A stretch of DNA of 64,000 nt from Candidatus Cloacimonadota bacterium. Lineage in GTDB: Bacteria > Cloacimonadota > Cloacimonadia > Cloacimonadales > Cloacimonadaceae. Every line of letters begins with the position of its first letter. Position 1 is the stretch's first letter. The stretch lies in contig JALOBT010000003.1 of the NCBI GenBank assembly GCA_023228125.1, positions 51,401 through 115,400 of the forward strand, written 5' to 3'. The notes beneath the pieces were generated by a model. It made no database searches. It saw nothing but the letters and a program-made list of their open reading frames with translations, and was not told the origin of the DNA. Positions 42,423 through 51,717 of this stretch are shown piece by piece. Both the position numbers and the translations under genes were made by a program.

Positions 42423-43195
42423 TTAACGGGGCGAGAGATCATGGCATAGGCGTTGTGCAGATGGATGGATTCAGCGTTTTCGGATTCCACAAAGAAGCCG
42501 GTGATCCGCTCGTCACTTTCCAGTTTCAGGGTGATTTCTCGCACGATGTCTTCGACAAACTTAGGGTTGGCATAAGCCTTTTCGGTGACATACTTCTCGT
42601 CCACGCGTTTGAGCAGGGAATAGATCTCACAGGAAGCGGTGGCCTCTGCCAGCTCGATGAGCTCATCCAGCCAAACAAAGCCGGTGTAGCTCACTTTGAT
42701 GGTGATCTTACTGCGTTGGTTATGGGCACCAGCCTCAGAAATCTCCTTGGAACAGGGGCAGAGCGTGGTAACGGGTACGGTGACACCGATCAAAAGCTCA
42801 TATTCATCCTTCAAACAAGCACTAAAAACGCAATCATAAGCCAGGATGGAGGCTATTTTGGAAACGGGAGCTTGCTTGCTAAGGAAGTAAGGGAAAGCAA
42901 TATCAATATAGGCAGCCTCGGCTTTGAGGGAGGCCTTCAGCTCTCTTAAGAAGGGCTCCAGATTGCCGATCAAGGCTTCCTGATGATAGTGATGCAGGAT
43001 TTCCACGAACCTGCTCATGTGGGTGCCGCGCATGTGATGTGGGAGCTCTACATAGATGTTCAGATCTGCCACCGTGTGTTGGATTTGATTCTTGCGGTCT
43101 TCCACCACGATGGGATAGCGCAGGCCTTTGATGCCTACTTTGTCGATCACTGTATTGCGGGTGTCATTTTGGCTCTGTAGATCTGGGATTTTCAT
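42419..43195 (-). CDS. folE2: GTP cyclohydrolase FolE2 (type IB)
   Basis: A 258-aa type IB GTP cyclohydrolase, which forms 7,8-dihydroneopterin triphosphate for folate or queuosine synthesis and can use metals other than zinc. Typical segments are GIKGLRYPIVVEDR near residue 23, the active-site cysteine region VPVTTLCPCSKEIS near residue 145 and the AHNQRSKITIKV stretch. It overlaps apbE by 4 bases and the M16 gene by 4 bases. Together with folA at 29.3 kb it supports de novo folate synthesis. Confidence 0.93.
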   Translation of the reverse strand: MKIPDLQSQNDTRNTVIDKVGIKGLRYPIVVEDRKNQIQHTVADLNIYVELPHHMRGTHMSRFVEILHHYHQEALIGNLEPFLRELKASLKAEAAYIDIAFPYFLSKQAPVSKIASILAYDCVFSACLKDEYELLIGVTVPVTTLCPCSKEISEAGAHNQRSKITIKVSYTGFVWLDELIELAEATASCEIYSLLKRVDEKYVTEKAYANPKFVEDIVREITLKLESDERITGFFVESENAESIHLHNAYAMISRPVK

Positions 43196-44193
43196 AGATT
43201 CTCGTTAAAATTCAGGCTTTTCATGCCCTCTGTCTTCAGAGAGAAGATGGCATCATCCTGCAGGTAATAGATTACGGTGTTTGTGTTTGGCATTGTCCGA
43301 ACCTTTTCCAAAGCCTGTTGGGGGTCCAGGGTGAAAAGTGCAGTAGATAGTCCATCGGCCCAAACCGCTTTTTCTGCGACGACGGTTACCGAAAAGATGT
43401 TTTGCACGGGCAAGCCGGTATGAGCGTTCAGGATATGGTGATAACGCTGGTCATCCTCTTCAAAATACTGTTGATAGTCTCCGCTGGTGCCGATGCTGAG
43501 GTTATTCACTTTGAAGCTGGCAATGCTGTCATCAGCTTTTCTGGGATGTTGAATATAGACCAGGGGGCTGATCTTGTAGCCAAAAAAGGCCATGGAGCTA
43601 CGGCTGTTGATAAAACCTTTTAAGAGGTGGCGCTGCTTCATATAGTCCAGGGCTTTATCCAGGATATAGCCTTTGGCCAGGGCTCCGAAGGTGATTTGCA
43701 TGCCTTGAGGTTTGTAAAGCTGCTCTTTATCATAGACGAGGCGGCTGAAATCCACTTTCTCAAGCTCAGCTTTCATCAGCAGGGAATCCGGAATCGCGGG
43801 CTCTTCTGCACCAAAATTCCATAAATCCCAGACTGGCTTGATGGTGGGATCAAAAGAGCCATCCGTCATCTGCCATAGACTGTCTGCAATTACCAGCAAT
43901 TCATACAGATCGGGGTCCATCACAAAATGCTCTTCCTCGCTGCTATTGATCTTTGCCAGCAGGCTGGTCGGATCGTATTCGTTGAATTTACTTTCAAAAT
44001 CCTGGATAAAGTTGAAGGTCTTTTCGATCTCAGAGCTCACATTCTTGGATTTTGAGGTGGCTGAAATTTCTACGATGGTGTCCAGGAGGTATTTGCTGCG
44101 GATTTCGGTGTATTCCCGGGTGAAGTATTTGTAGGCACCATAGGATACCACCACGATCAGGATGAGCAGGGAAAAGATTTCTTTGCGATTCAT
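43192..44193 (-). CDS. apbE: FAD:protein FMN transferase
   Basis: A 333-aa ApbE-type enzyme that attaches FMN from FAD to Thr residues of proteins such as the RnfG/NqrC subunits. An N-terminal helix (~5-23) anchors it in the membrane facing the periplasm. Motifs seen are MTDGSFDPTIKPVWDLW near residue 110, FGALAKGYILDKA near residue 170 and the C-terminal NAHTGLPVQ, corresponding to the usual DPRTG site. The last varies more than usual but is in the right place. It implies a flavinylated electron-transport complex such as Rnf; none is encoded here. Confidence 0.87.
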   Translation of the reverse strand: MNRKEIFSLLILIVVVSYGAYKYFTREYTEIRSKYLLDTIVEISATSKSKNVSSEIEKTFNFIQDFESKFNEYDPTSLLAKINSSEEEHFVMDPDLYELLVIADSLWQMTDGSFDPTIKPVWDLWNFGAEEPAIPDSLLMKAELEKVDFSRLVYDKEQLYKPQGMQITFGALAKGYILDKALDYMKQRHLLKGFINSRSSMAFFGYKISPLVYIQHPRKADDSIASFKVNNLSIGTSGDYQQYFEEDDQRYHHILNAHTGLPVQNIFSVTVVAEKAVWADGLSTALFTLDPQQALEKVRTMPNTNTVIYYLQDDAIFSLKTEGMKSLNFNENL

Positions 44194-44196
44194 AAT

Positions 44197-44967
44197 CTAC
44201 AGCCTGTAGTCCAAGAGTTCGTATTCTTCCAGCTTGATGACGTAATCCCGGAAGGCAAAGAAGGTGAGGGGCAATGTGAAAAGCAGGGGGAAGATGGCGA
44301 GCACAAAGGCGAGGCCATTTAAGAGAGTCATCAGCAAAGCCAGCAGGTAGATATTCCAGCGCACATCAGCAAAGTGTTGATAGCTGAGCTGCAGGGCCTT
44401 GAGCGGATTTACTTCTTTGAGTTCCATCACCACCACTGCCGGTAGTGAAATGGCAAGCCAGTAATTGATCAAGACGATCCAGACCAATCTTAGGATGGGA
44501 TCGCTGGCAAAGCCGGGAAAACCAAAGCAGATCAGATAAAAAACCATCAGCACCAGAGCATTGATCAAGGCAAAAGCCAGGTATTTGGGATAATGCTTCA
44601 TATTGCTAAGCAGGTCTTTCAAGATCAACGCGTAATCCCGCTGATTGCTTATCACACTGAAGGGCAGCAATAGCATTGGCACAAAGAGGCTTATCAGCAC
44701 AGACTTCAGAGATAGGTTTAATATAGCTTGACTGCTGGGGATATATGCAAATATCCAGATCAGGATGGCAATCGGGATAGCTCCCAGAATGATACTGAAG
44801 CCCACGGCAGGGACCATGGAAGAGGTCTTGCCTTTTAGTTCTTCATGAGTGCGCTTGAGGCTTGGTAATGCCGCCAGATCCGTCTTGACTACAGGGCTCT
44901 GTGTCCCGCAGGACATACACCACAAATCGTGACTTCCCAGGCGTGTATTGCATTTTTTACAACGCAT
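44197..44967 (-). CDS. Zinc-ribbon polytopic membrane protein
   Basis: A 256-aa protein of unknown function. The N-terminus is a rubredoxin-like zinc ribbon (MRCKKCNTRLG, then WCMSCGTQ: two CxxC pairs). It is followed by a short linker and about six hydrophobic segments from residue ~50 to ~245, resembling in layout the multi-pass DUF975/glycerophosphodiester phosphodiesterase membrane domain proteins, although I cannot assign it. It lies between nrdJ (9 bp) and apbE (3 bp), apparently co-transcribed. Confidence 0.7.
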   Translation of the reverse strand: MRCKKCNTRLGSHDLWCMSCGTQSPVVKTDLAALPSLKRTHEELKGKTSSMVPAVGFSIILGAIPIAILIWIFAYIPSSQAILNLSLKSVLISLFVPMLLLPFSVISNQRDYALILKDLLSNMKHYPKYLAFALINALVLMVFYLICFGFPGFASDPILRLVWIVLINYWLAISLPAVVVMELKEVNPLKALQLSYQHFADVRWNIYLLALLMTLLNGLAFVLAIFPLLFTLPLTFFAFRDYVIKLEEYELLDYRL

Positions 44968-44976
44968 TGATACTCC

Positions 44977-47232
44977 TTAACATTTTGACCATCCACAAGA
45001 TGGACATTTGAGACATCCTTCTACGTGTTCTATCCCCGATCCGCAATCCGGACAGGTGGCAACTTGCGCTTTGGGCTTGCTATCCGCAAGAGCTGAGTCT
45101 TGTTCTGCTTTGATGCTGATAGATTTGAGCTCTCCATTGACATGCATGCTGAGGAAGTTTTCCAAAGCCTGTCCCACCGCATCGCCACAGGAGGTGATCA
45201 TCTTGCCTTTGTGCCACATTGGGGATTGGCAGCGGATGCCTTTGAGCTGACGGATGATGGCTTCAATCTTGATCCTGGACCTTAGTGCCAAAGAAGCAAG
45301 CCGGGCTATGGCTTCGAGCTGAGCAGAGGCACAGCCGCCCACTTTGCCCATCTGCACAAAGGCTTCGCAAGCACCCTGAGAATCCGTATTGATGGTCACA
45401 TACATGTGCCCACAGCCGGTTTCCAGCCTTTGGGTAACGCCATGAGTAACCTCCGGACGCTGTCTGGGGGCTACCTTGCGTTCTTCTGAGCTTTTCTGTT
45501 GAGAACCTGTTCCTACGGAGAGAACCTGATTGTCCCGGCTGCCATCGCGATATACGGTAACACCTTTGCAACCAAGCCTGTAGGCCAGCAGATACGCTTC
45601 CCGGATGTCTTCAATCCTGGCATTATTGGGGAAATTGATGGTCTTGCTCACCGCATTGTCGGTGTACTTCTGAAAGGCCGCCTGCATGCGGATATGCCAG
45701 GCAGGATCGATATCGTGGGCAGTCTGAAAGATCTCCTGCAATTCTCCCGGAACGTCTGACATATGCGCCACAGAGCCGCTTTGACTCACTTCTTCCAAGA
45801 GTTCCTGAGTCAGCAGATTCCATTCTTCCAGAGCCGCTTCAAACCATTTGTTTACATAGAGCAGCTTTTCAGTATCCATCACGCTTTTGATATAAACCAG
45901 GGAAAATTGAGGCTCGACACCGCTGGATGTATCCGCAATCATGCTGATGGTGCCGGTGGGGGCGATGGTGGTGAGGGTGGCATTGCGCAGGCCATTTTGT
46001 TGAATGTCTCGGGCCAGTTTTGCCCAATCGCAATACTTTCCTTCCCGATTCAGCTCGCCTTGAGCGTAAATGCTTTCCGGGAAATTCGGGAAGCTGCCTT
46101 TTTGGAGGGCCAGCTCCATACTTCTGGTCTTGGCTTCAAAATCGATGTACTCCATCACACGCTCTGCCAAATCCACCGCTTCCTGGCTCATATACGGTAT
46201 CTTGAGCTGATAAAGCAGATCTGCCCAGCCCATTACGCCGAGACCGATTTTACGGTTTGATCTGGACATTTCGGCGATGGTCTCCAAAGGGTATTTGGAT
46301 TGATCGATAACGCAGTCCAAAAAGTCCACGCTGTCTCGCACTACTTCCTTGAGACGCGCCCAATTAAGATCGTCTTCAGTAGCCAGAGCAGCCAGATTGA
46401 TAGAGCCCAGATTGCAGGCTTCATTGGGGAGCAAAGGCTGTTCGCCACAGGGATTGGTGGATTCGATCTCTCCCAGGGCGGGAGTGGGATTTACCTGATT
46501 GATCCTATCCAAAAAGACGATGCCGGGTTCTCCATTCTTGTGAGCCATTTCCACAATGAGCTCAAAAACCTTGCTGGCAGAAAGCTGTCCTGCCACTTTG
46601 CCGTTATGCGGAGAGATGAGATCATACTCTTTATCCTCAGAAACTGCGCGCATAAAAGCCTCGGTGAGAGCTACACTGATATTGAAATTGGTCAGGTCAT
46701 TAGGATCCTTCTTACAGGTGATAAAATCCATAATCTGAGGATGATCCACACTCAAAATGGCCATATTGGCACCGCGACGGGTACCACCCTGCTTCACAGC
46801 ATCAGTGGCGGAATTGAAAACCTTCATAAAGGAGATCGGCCCGCTGGATACGCCATTGGTGGAGCGCACCCGGGCATTGGCTTCTCTTAGTCTGCTGAAG
46901 GAGAAGCCGGTGCCTCCGCCGCTTTTATGGATCAAAGCGGCGTTTTTCACGGTCTCAAAGATGCTCTCCATACTATCCTCGATGGGTAGCACAAAACAGG
47001 CAGAAAGCTGTTGCAAATCTGCCCCGGCATTCATCAAAGTAGGGGAATTTGGCAAGAAATCTCCGCTATCCAAAAGTGCGTAAAACTTCTCTTGCAGCTC
47101 TTTGTCACCGCCTGCGATATTGCTCGCAACCCGGTCCACCAAAGCCGCCCAATCCTCGATAAAGTCACCGTTTTCGTCTTTTCTGTAGTAACGCTTTTGC
47201 AGCACTATTTGTGCATTATCGCTTAAGTGCAT
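44977..47232 (-). CDS. nrdJ: Adenosylcobalamin-dependent (class II) ribonucleotide reductase
   Basis: A 751-aa class II RNR reducing ribonucleotides with a cobalamin-generated thiyl radical, independent of oxygen. The active-site block STNPCGEQPLLPNEACNLGSI lies near residue 260, SGGGTGFSFSRLR near residue 105, TTIAPTGTISMIADTSSGVE near residue 420. The C-terminal ~30 residues form a zinc ribbon (CPDCGSGIEH, CPSCGWSKC), seen in many NrdJ proteins. It depends on vitamin B12; no cobalamin riboswitch fits in the 9-bp gap to the upstream gene, so control must come from the shared transcript. Confidence 0.95.
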   Translation of the reverse strand: MHLSDNAQIVLQKRYYRKDENGDFIEDWAALVDRVASNIAGGDKELQEKFYALLDSGDFLPNSPTLMNAGADLQQLSACFVLPIEDSMESIFETVKNAALIHKSGGGTGFSFSRLREANARVRSTNGVSSGPISFMKVFNSATDAVKQGGTRRGANMAILSVDHPQIMDFITCKKDPNDLTNFNISVALTEAFMRAVSEDKEYDLISPHNGKVAGQLSASKVFELIVEMAHKNGEPGIVFLDRINQVNPTPALGEIESTNPCGEQPLLPNEACNLGSINLAALATEDDLNWARLKEVVRDSVDFLDCVIDQSKYPLETIAEMSRSNRKIGLGVMGWADLLYQLKIPYMSQEAVDLAERVMEYIDFEAKTRSMELALQKGSFPNFPESIYAQGELNREGKYCDWAKLARDIQQNGLRNATLTTIAPTGTISMIADTSSGVEPQFSLVYIKSVMDTEKLLYVNKWFEAALEEWNLLTQELLEEVSQSGSVAHMSDVPGELQEIFQTAHDIDPAWHIRMQAAFQKYTDNAVSKTINFPNNARIEDIREAYLLAYRLGCKGVTVYRDGSRDNQVLSVGTGSQQKSSEERKVAPRQRPEVTHGVTQRLETGCGHMYVTINTDSQGACEAFVQMGKVGGCASAQLEAIARLASLALRSRIKIEAIIRQLKGIRCQSPMWHKGKMITSCGDAVGQALENFLSMHVNGELKSISIKAEQDSALADSKPKAQVATCPDCGSGIEHVEGCLKCPSCGWSKC

Positions 47233-47241
47233 CAGCTCTCC

Positions 47242-48075
47242 TTACTTGGCCGGCAAGGCTAAGATTTCACGAGCCTGAGCAGGTGTGGCGATGGGACGTC
47301 CGATCTCGCCGGCGATGCGGGCAAGCCGGGCTACGAGCTGGGCATTGGAATCTGCCACTACGCCTTTGTGATAGAAGATATTGTCTTCAAAGCCAGAGCG
47401 GATGTGACCACCGGTAACCATCGCCACCATCGAAGTAGGCAAATGCCATCTGCCGATTCCAGCCACGGCCCAGGTCGCTGTGGGGATTTCCTGTGCCAAG
47501 TGCTCGATCATATACATCAGGTTTTGGGGCTTGCCACTCATGCCTCCGGGTACTCCCAGGACAAATTGGATGTGCAGAGGGGTGTGGGTGATAATGCCCT
47601 TTTTTACTAGCTTCGCCACTACATCGATCATCCCGGATTCATAGACTTCCACTTCGGGAACGACACCATATTCCTTAAAGGCTTCGGCCAGACGGATGAT
47701 GTCTTTGGGATGGTTGATGAAGATCTCGTCGCCAAAATTCAAGGTTCCGGCGTTCAGCGTGCCCATATCGGGTCTGAGCGCAAGAGGGGCCAGTCTCTTC
47801 TCAAAAGGTTCGCCCACGGCTCCACCGGTGCTGATCTGGATGATAATATCCGGCACGGCGGCACGGATGGCGTCGATAGACTCTTTAAAACGCTCCAGGC
47901 GTTGACTGGGGGCACCATCATCCTCACGCACATGAAGATGGATGACCCGGGCTCCTGCTTCAAAACAGGCTTTGGCTTCCTGGGCTTGCTCCTGGGGGGT
48001 CACAGGTAGATTGGGCTGGTCTTTACGGGTGGTTTCCGCTCCCGTAATGGCGGCAGTCAAAATGATCGGTTTCAT
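47242..48075 (-). CDS. Beta-keto acid cleavage enzyme (BKACE, 3-keto-5-aminohexanoate cleavage type)
   Basis: A 277-aa TIM-barrel enzyme of the BKACE family (formerly DUF849), which condenses a beta-keto acid with acetyl-CoA to give acetoacetate and a new CoA ester; the founding member acts in lysine fermentation. Evidence: ILTAAITGAETT at the start, IHLHVREDDG with zinc-binding His residues near residue 46, and EVEVYESGM near residue 145. The ATG at 48075, with AAAGAGGAAACC before it, matches the family start; an upstream in-frame ATG at 48138 is unsupported. Known members of this lineage ferment amino acids, but substrate cannot be fixed without the Kdd/Kal partners, absent here. Confidence 0.85.
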   Translation of the reverse strand: MKPIILTAAITGAETTRKDQPNLPVTPQEQAQEAKACFEAGARVIHLHVREDDGAPSQRLERFKESIDAIRAAVPDIIIQISTGGAVGEPFEKRLAPLALRPDMGTLNAGTLNFGDEIFINHPKDIIRLAEAFKEYGVVPEVEVYESGMIDVVAKLVKKGIITHTPLHIQFVLGVPGGMSGKPQNLMYMIEHLAQEIPTATWAVAGIGRWHLPTSMVAMVTGGHIRSGFEDNIFYHKGVVADSNAQLVARLARIAGEIGRPIATPAQAREILALPAK

Positions 48076-48166
48076 GGTTTCCTCTTTATTATATTTTATT
48101 ATTAAGCTTAAATTATCGGGCAAGGGCTTGGCCTGCATGGGCTTACCCTTCCCGCTTGGGGATATT

Positions 48167-48970
48167 CTAATCTACGAACCAGCTCTCAAACAGCTGCACC
48201 CGTTTCAGGGCGTTCAGCTCTGTGCCGAGGATTCTGCTGGCAATACTGGCAAATTTATCTTCGTTGTCACTTACAAAAAAGCTGTCTTTACCGGGCTGGC
48301 CATCCTGCTCTACGCTCAGGAGCTCTTGCAGGTGTTCGCCTATGGCATCGGCGCTGTCCACCAGCTTTACCTTCTCACCCAGATACTTTTGGATCACGTG
48401 AGAAAGCAAGGGATAATGGGTGCAGCCCAATACCAAGGTGTCTATGTCATTATCCTTCATCGGTTTCAGATACTCCTGCACTATTCTTAGCGCAATGGGA
48501 TGATCCTGCCAGCCTTCTTCCACAATGGGAACAAACAAGGGACAGGCCAGGGAAAATACCTTCGCATTGGGCTCAAGACGCTGGATCGCTGTGCTGTATG
48601 CCTTACTGCGGATGGTTCCCTCGGTTCCTATCACCCCGATCCTTTTATTTTTAGAGTAGCTTACGGCTATTTCGCTGCCGGGATCGATCACCCCGATTAT
48701 GGGGATATTGCTCAGCTTCTTCAGATGGGGGATAGCCACCGAGGAAGAGGTATTACAGGCCACGATCAGGGTCTTAATCCCTTGTTGCAAAAGGAATCTG
48801 GCATTTTGCACAGAGTATTCTATGATCGTATTGGGAGACTTGGGGCCATAGGGCACCCTGGCAGTATCCCCAAAATAGATCAAATCCTGGTAGGGAAAAG
48901 CCTGACGTATCGCTTTAAAGACCGTAAGTCCGCCCACTCCAGAATCAAATATCCCGATCGCTTGTTTCAT
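48167..48970 (-). CDS. murI: Glutamate racemase
   Basis: A 267-aa cofactor-independent racemase that supplies D-glutamate for peptidoglycan. Both catalytic cysteines are present: VACNTSSSVA near residue 72 and LGCTHYPLL near residue 185. The opening IGIFDSGVGGLTV and YFGDTARVPYG complete the family pattern. It starts in the last base of rnr (one-base overlap). A 91-bp gap separates its end from the BKACE gene, one of the few breaks in the minus-strand block. Confidence 0.95.
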   Translation of the reverse strand: MKQAIGIFDSGVGGLTVFKAIRQAFPYQDLIYFGDTARVPYGPKSPNTIIEYSVQNARFLLQQGIKTLIVACNTSSSVAIPHLKKLSNIPIIGVIDPGSEIAVSYSKNKRIGVIGTEGTIRSKAYSTAIQRLEPNAKVFSLACPLFVPIVEEGWQDHPIALRIVQEYLKPMKDNDIDTLVLGCTHYPLLSHVIQKYLGEKVKLVDSADAIGEHLQELLSVEQDGQPGKDSFFVSDNEDKFASIASRILGTELNALKRVQLFESWFVD

Positions 48971-51270
48971 TATTTCTTCTTCCTGCTTTGATTTCTTGTC
49001 TTCTTGTCACCTTTTTTGTGGGCTGCTCTTACGTCAACCCTTTTTCTATTCTTATTGCTTTTGGTACTTTGTGCAGTGGGCCTCTTGATATTGTGGTAAT
49101 GTGTATGCGCATCAGGAGCATCGGTAAGCTCAAGATAGACATCGTCGCTCACCTCCATGATCCTTACCTTCAGGCTGTCCATCAGCTCAAAAGATCTGTT
49201 GTTGCCGGGATTCACAAAGCGCATTTCGCGGTCGTGGTATTCCCATTTCCCTTTGCCAAATTGATCCTTTTTCAGCACAGCGGTCACGGGCATCTCGTTC
49301 AAACGCAAGAAAGCGGAGGAGCTATTGGTGGAAACCAGCAGGGCTGTGAATTCTTCTCCTATGCGGTCTTTCATAAAGGTGGCACTATATACACGCTCAA
49401 TATCACGTTCACTTTGATCGGCTTGCAGCTCCTGTTCTGAGGCTACGCTGGCCCAATGTTTGACCTGTTCTTTAGTGATGTCTTCCTTACTGCTTTTGCA
49501 AATGTAACGCTTGCAAAGATGATGAATTGTGAGATCGCAAAGCCGGCGGATGGGGCTGGTGAAGTGAGTATAATCTTCCAAAGAAAGACCAAAGTGGCGA
49601 ATGTGCTCGGTGGTGTATTTCGCCTTCTTCATGCTCCTTAAGATGATGCGGTCAAAGACTCTATGATAATCCTTATTGGGCAGAGAGTATAAAAGATTCT
49701 GGATGCTTTTGTTCAGATTCTCCTGTTCAATATAGGAGATGCCATAGAAATCAAGCACATTTGCCATACGCTCAATCTTCTGACTATCAGGGTCTTCGTG
49801 GATGCGGTACATCGTAACCGGCGCGCGCTCCGAAAGCTCTGTCGCCACATACTTATTTGCCACGAGCATAAAGTTTTCGATCAATTTATGGCTTTCAGTT
49901 TCTTCTGCCAGGCCCAGATGATGCACAAAGCCATCCTCATCATATTCATATTCGATATCGGGCAGATCAAAGAAGATATAGCCTGCGTCTTTTGCCAATT
50001 TAGTTAGCTTTGCAGAAAGCTTCCGGCCTTCTTGCAAGGCCGTCTTGAGGGTGGGGGAGAGCTGAGTCTCTTTGCCGGCAAAAAGCTCATCTACATCTTC
50101 ATAAGCAAGGCGGGCATCGGAAGAGATCACGCTCTCATAGAGCCTCTGTTTCAGCACTTTACCGCTTGAATCAAAATCTGTCTCCACGCTCATGCAAAGT
50201 TTGTCTTCATTCGGTCTGAGGCTGCAGATAAGATTGGAAAGCCGCTCTGGAATCATAGGGATTACCTTCTTGGGGAAATAGAAGCTGTTACCCCGTTTGG
50301 CTGCTTCCGTAAAGGCAGCACTATCTATTGGCAGATAATGCGCTACGTCTGCAATGTGAACCCAAAGTCTATAGCCCTTATCGAGCTTCTTAATGGAGAT
50401 GGCATCATCAAAATCCTTGGCTGAAGCAGGGTCGATGGTGAAGGTAAAAAGGCTTCTAAGGTCTTGACGTTTGGTGAAATCTGCCTTTTGGGGATGCTCT
50501 GGCAGGCGGGATACTTCCGCGATCACTTCTTCAGGAAACTCCAGCGGCAATTGATATTCGCGGATCACAGCCAAAAGCTCCACCTGGGGATCGCCGGATT
50601 CACCCAAAATCTCGGTGATTTTACCCACCGGCATTTTGTCACTAAGGGGACTACCCCAATTGGTGACCGTGAGTATGACCTTTTGTCCCGGCTGAGCTTC
50701 GCCCAGATCACTGATCTCGAACCAGCTATGTATCTTGGGATTGGAGGCTACGAATATCCAGCGGTTCTGCAGCTTGGATACGCTTCCTGGCAGCATTTCA
50801 TTAGCTCGTTCTACGATGCGTCTTATCACTCCGCTTTCGCCTTGTCTGCTGCGTTTACGGGGTTCGATCAAGACCTTATCATTGTGATAGGCGTTCAAGG
50901 TGTCCTCACTATCCACGAAATAATCGTGTTCGGGAGTGCGCACAAAGGCGAAAGATCTATCCCGGGCAAGCGAAGTGGCATCAAAGGTGCCCTCAATGAG
51001 AGCAGAGCTCTGCTGCTGTTGTTTTTGAGAAGTTTTAGCTTTTGCAGGAGCTTCTGTTTCTTGTCTTTGAGGCGGATTGCTGAGCCGGTAACGTTTGCGT
51101 TCTTTGAGTAGCTTTCCATCCAGCAGCATCGCCGCCAGACTTTGGCTCACCGAGGCTTTTGTCTTCTTAGTAGAGCCTGTTTGCGCGCAGATCTCACTAT
51201 AGGTGAGTCCTTTGGGGTATGTGCTTGATAATATGCCTACTATTTTATCATTTATATCGTTGTTTTTCAT
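48970..51270 (-). CDS. rnr: Ribonuclease R
   Basis: A 766-aa 3'-5' exoribonuclease of the RNB family. Order: N-terminal winged helix (~1-60), cold-shock OB domains (~90-230), the RNB catalytic domain (from ~255; IDPASAKDFDDAI holds the metal-binding aspartates), GYIFFDLPDIEY, HFTSPIRRLCDLTIHH near residue 580, an S1 domain (~650-720) and a lysine/arginine-rich tail ending KKTRNQSRKKK. It degrades structured RNAs in quality control. It is 9 bp after the small membrane-protein gene. Confidence 0.95.
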   Translation of the reverse strand: MKNNDINDKIVGILSSTYPKGLTYSEICAQTGSTKKTKASVSQSLAAMLLDGKLLKERKRYRLSNPPQRQETEAPAKAKTSQKQQQQSSALIEGTFDATSLARDRSFAFVRTPEHDYFVDSEDTLNAYHNDKVLIEPRKRSRQGESGVIRRIVERANEMLPGSVSKLQNRWIFVASNPKIHSWFEISDLGEAQPGQKVILTVTNWGSPLSDKMPVGKITEILGESGDPQVELLAVIREYQLPLEFPEEVIAEVSRLPEHPQKADFTKRQDLRSLFTFTIDPASAKDFDDAISIKKLDKGYRLWVHIADVAHYLPIDSAAFTEAAKRGNSFYFPKKVIPMIPERLSNLICSLRPNEDKLCMSVETDFDSSGKVLKQRLYESVISSDARLAYEDVDELFAGKETQLSPTLKTALQEGRKLSAKLTKLAKDAGYIFFDLPDIEYEYDEDGFVHHLGLAEETESHKLIENFMLVANKYVATELSERAPVTMYRIHEDPDSQKIERMANVLDFYGISYIEQENLNKSIQNLLYSLPNKDYHRVFDRIILRSMKKAKYTTEHIRHFGLSLEDYTHFTSPIRRLCDLTIHHLCKRYICKSSKEDITKEQVKHWASVASEQELQADQSERDIERVYSATFMKDRIGEEFTALLVSTNSSSAFLRLNEMPVTAVLKKDQFGKGKWEYHDREMRFVNPGNNRSFELMDSLKVRIMEVSDDVYLELTDAPDAHTHYHNIKRPTAQSTKSNKNRKRVDVRAAHKKGDKKTRNQSRKKK

Positions 51271-51279
51271 GTAATTCCT

Positions 51280-51717
51280 TTAGTATTCTTTGCCGATTTT
51301 CTCTCTTAATATCTCGAGCAGAGTCGGCAGTTCTGCTTTAGTTTTGGAAAAGCGCAGAGACAGTCCTCGAAAGGGATCCAGTCTTCTGGGCAGTTTAAAT
51401 GTCGAGAGCATCACTCCGCGTTTGTCCTGATAAAAACAGCCAAAATCTGTCCAGGGACGCTTGACTTTAAAAAATATATAACGAATGCGGATTTCGTTAT
51501 GATACAGCTCATATTCTGTGATAATGAAGTAGGGGAGAAGGTTGCCCACTACCAATACCCAGCCTGCTACATAGAAGAAGGGCATATTCCACTCTACTAT
51601 AGCCAGCCTATATAAGAAGTAATTCAGAAATATGAGGAAGGCAATCAACAGTGTGGAGCTCAAGGGGCGTTCCGCAAAAGGCCAGGATTTCCAGGAAAGT
51701 AGTGGTTTAGGCGACAT
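51280..51717 (-). CDS. Small membrane protein of unknown function
   Basis: A 145-aa protein with two hydrophobic helices (~20-40 and ~47-68) followed by a soluble C-terminal part rich in basic and aromatic residues (YELYHNEIRIRYIFFKVKRPW, RRLDPFRGLSLRFSKTK). The layout, two helices then a beta-rich tail, resembles bacterial PH-domain-like membrane proteins, but no family can be claimed. It overlaps yicC by 11 bases and precedes rnr by 9 bp, which supports it as a real gene. Confidence 0.65.
   Translation of the reverse strand: MSPKPLLSWKSWPFAERPLSSTLLIAFLIFLNYFLYRLAIVEWNMPFFYVAGWVLVVGNLLPYFIITEYELYHNEIRIRYIFFKVKRPWTDFGCFYQDKRGVMLSTFKLPRRLDPFRGLSLRFSKTKAELPTLLEILREKIGKEY

Noticed and set aside
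46000..47232. Cobalamin riboswitch for nrdJ
   Set aside because: Only 9 bp separate nrdJ from the BKACE gene upstream, leaving no room for a leader structure.
48076..48138. 21-codon extension of the BKACE protein
   Set aside because: The ATG at 48075 has AAAGAGG in front and matches the usual family start; the extension lies in the intergenic leader.
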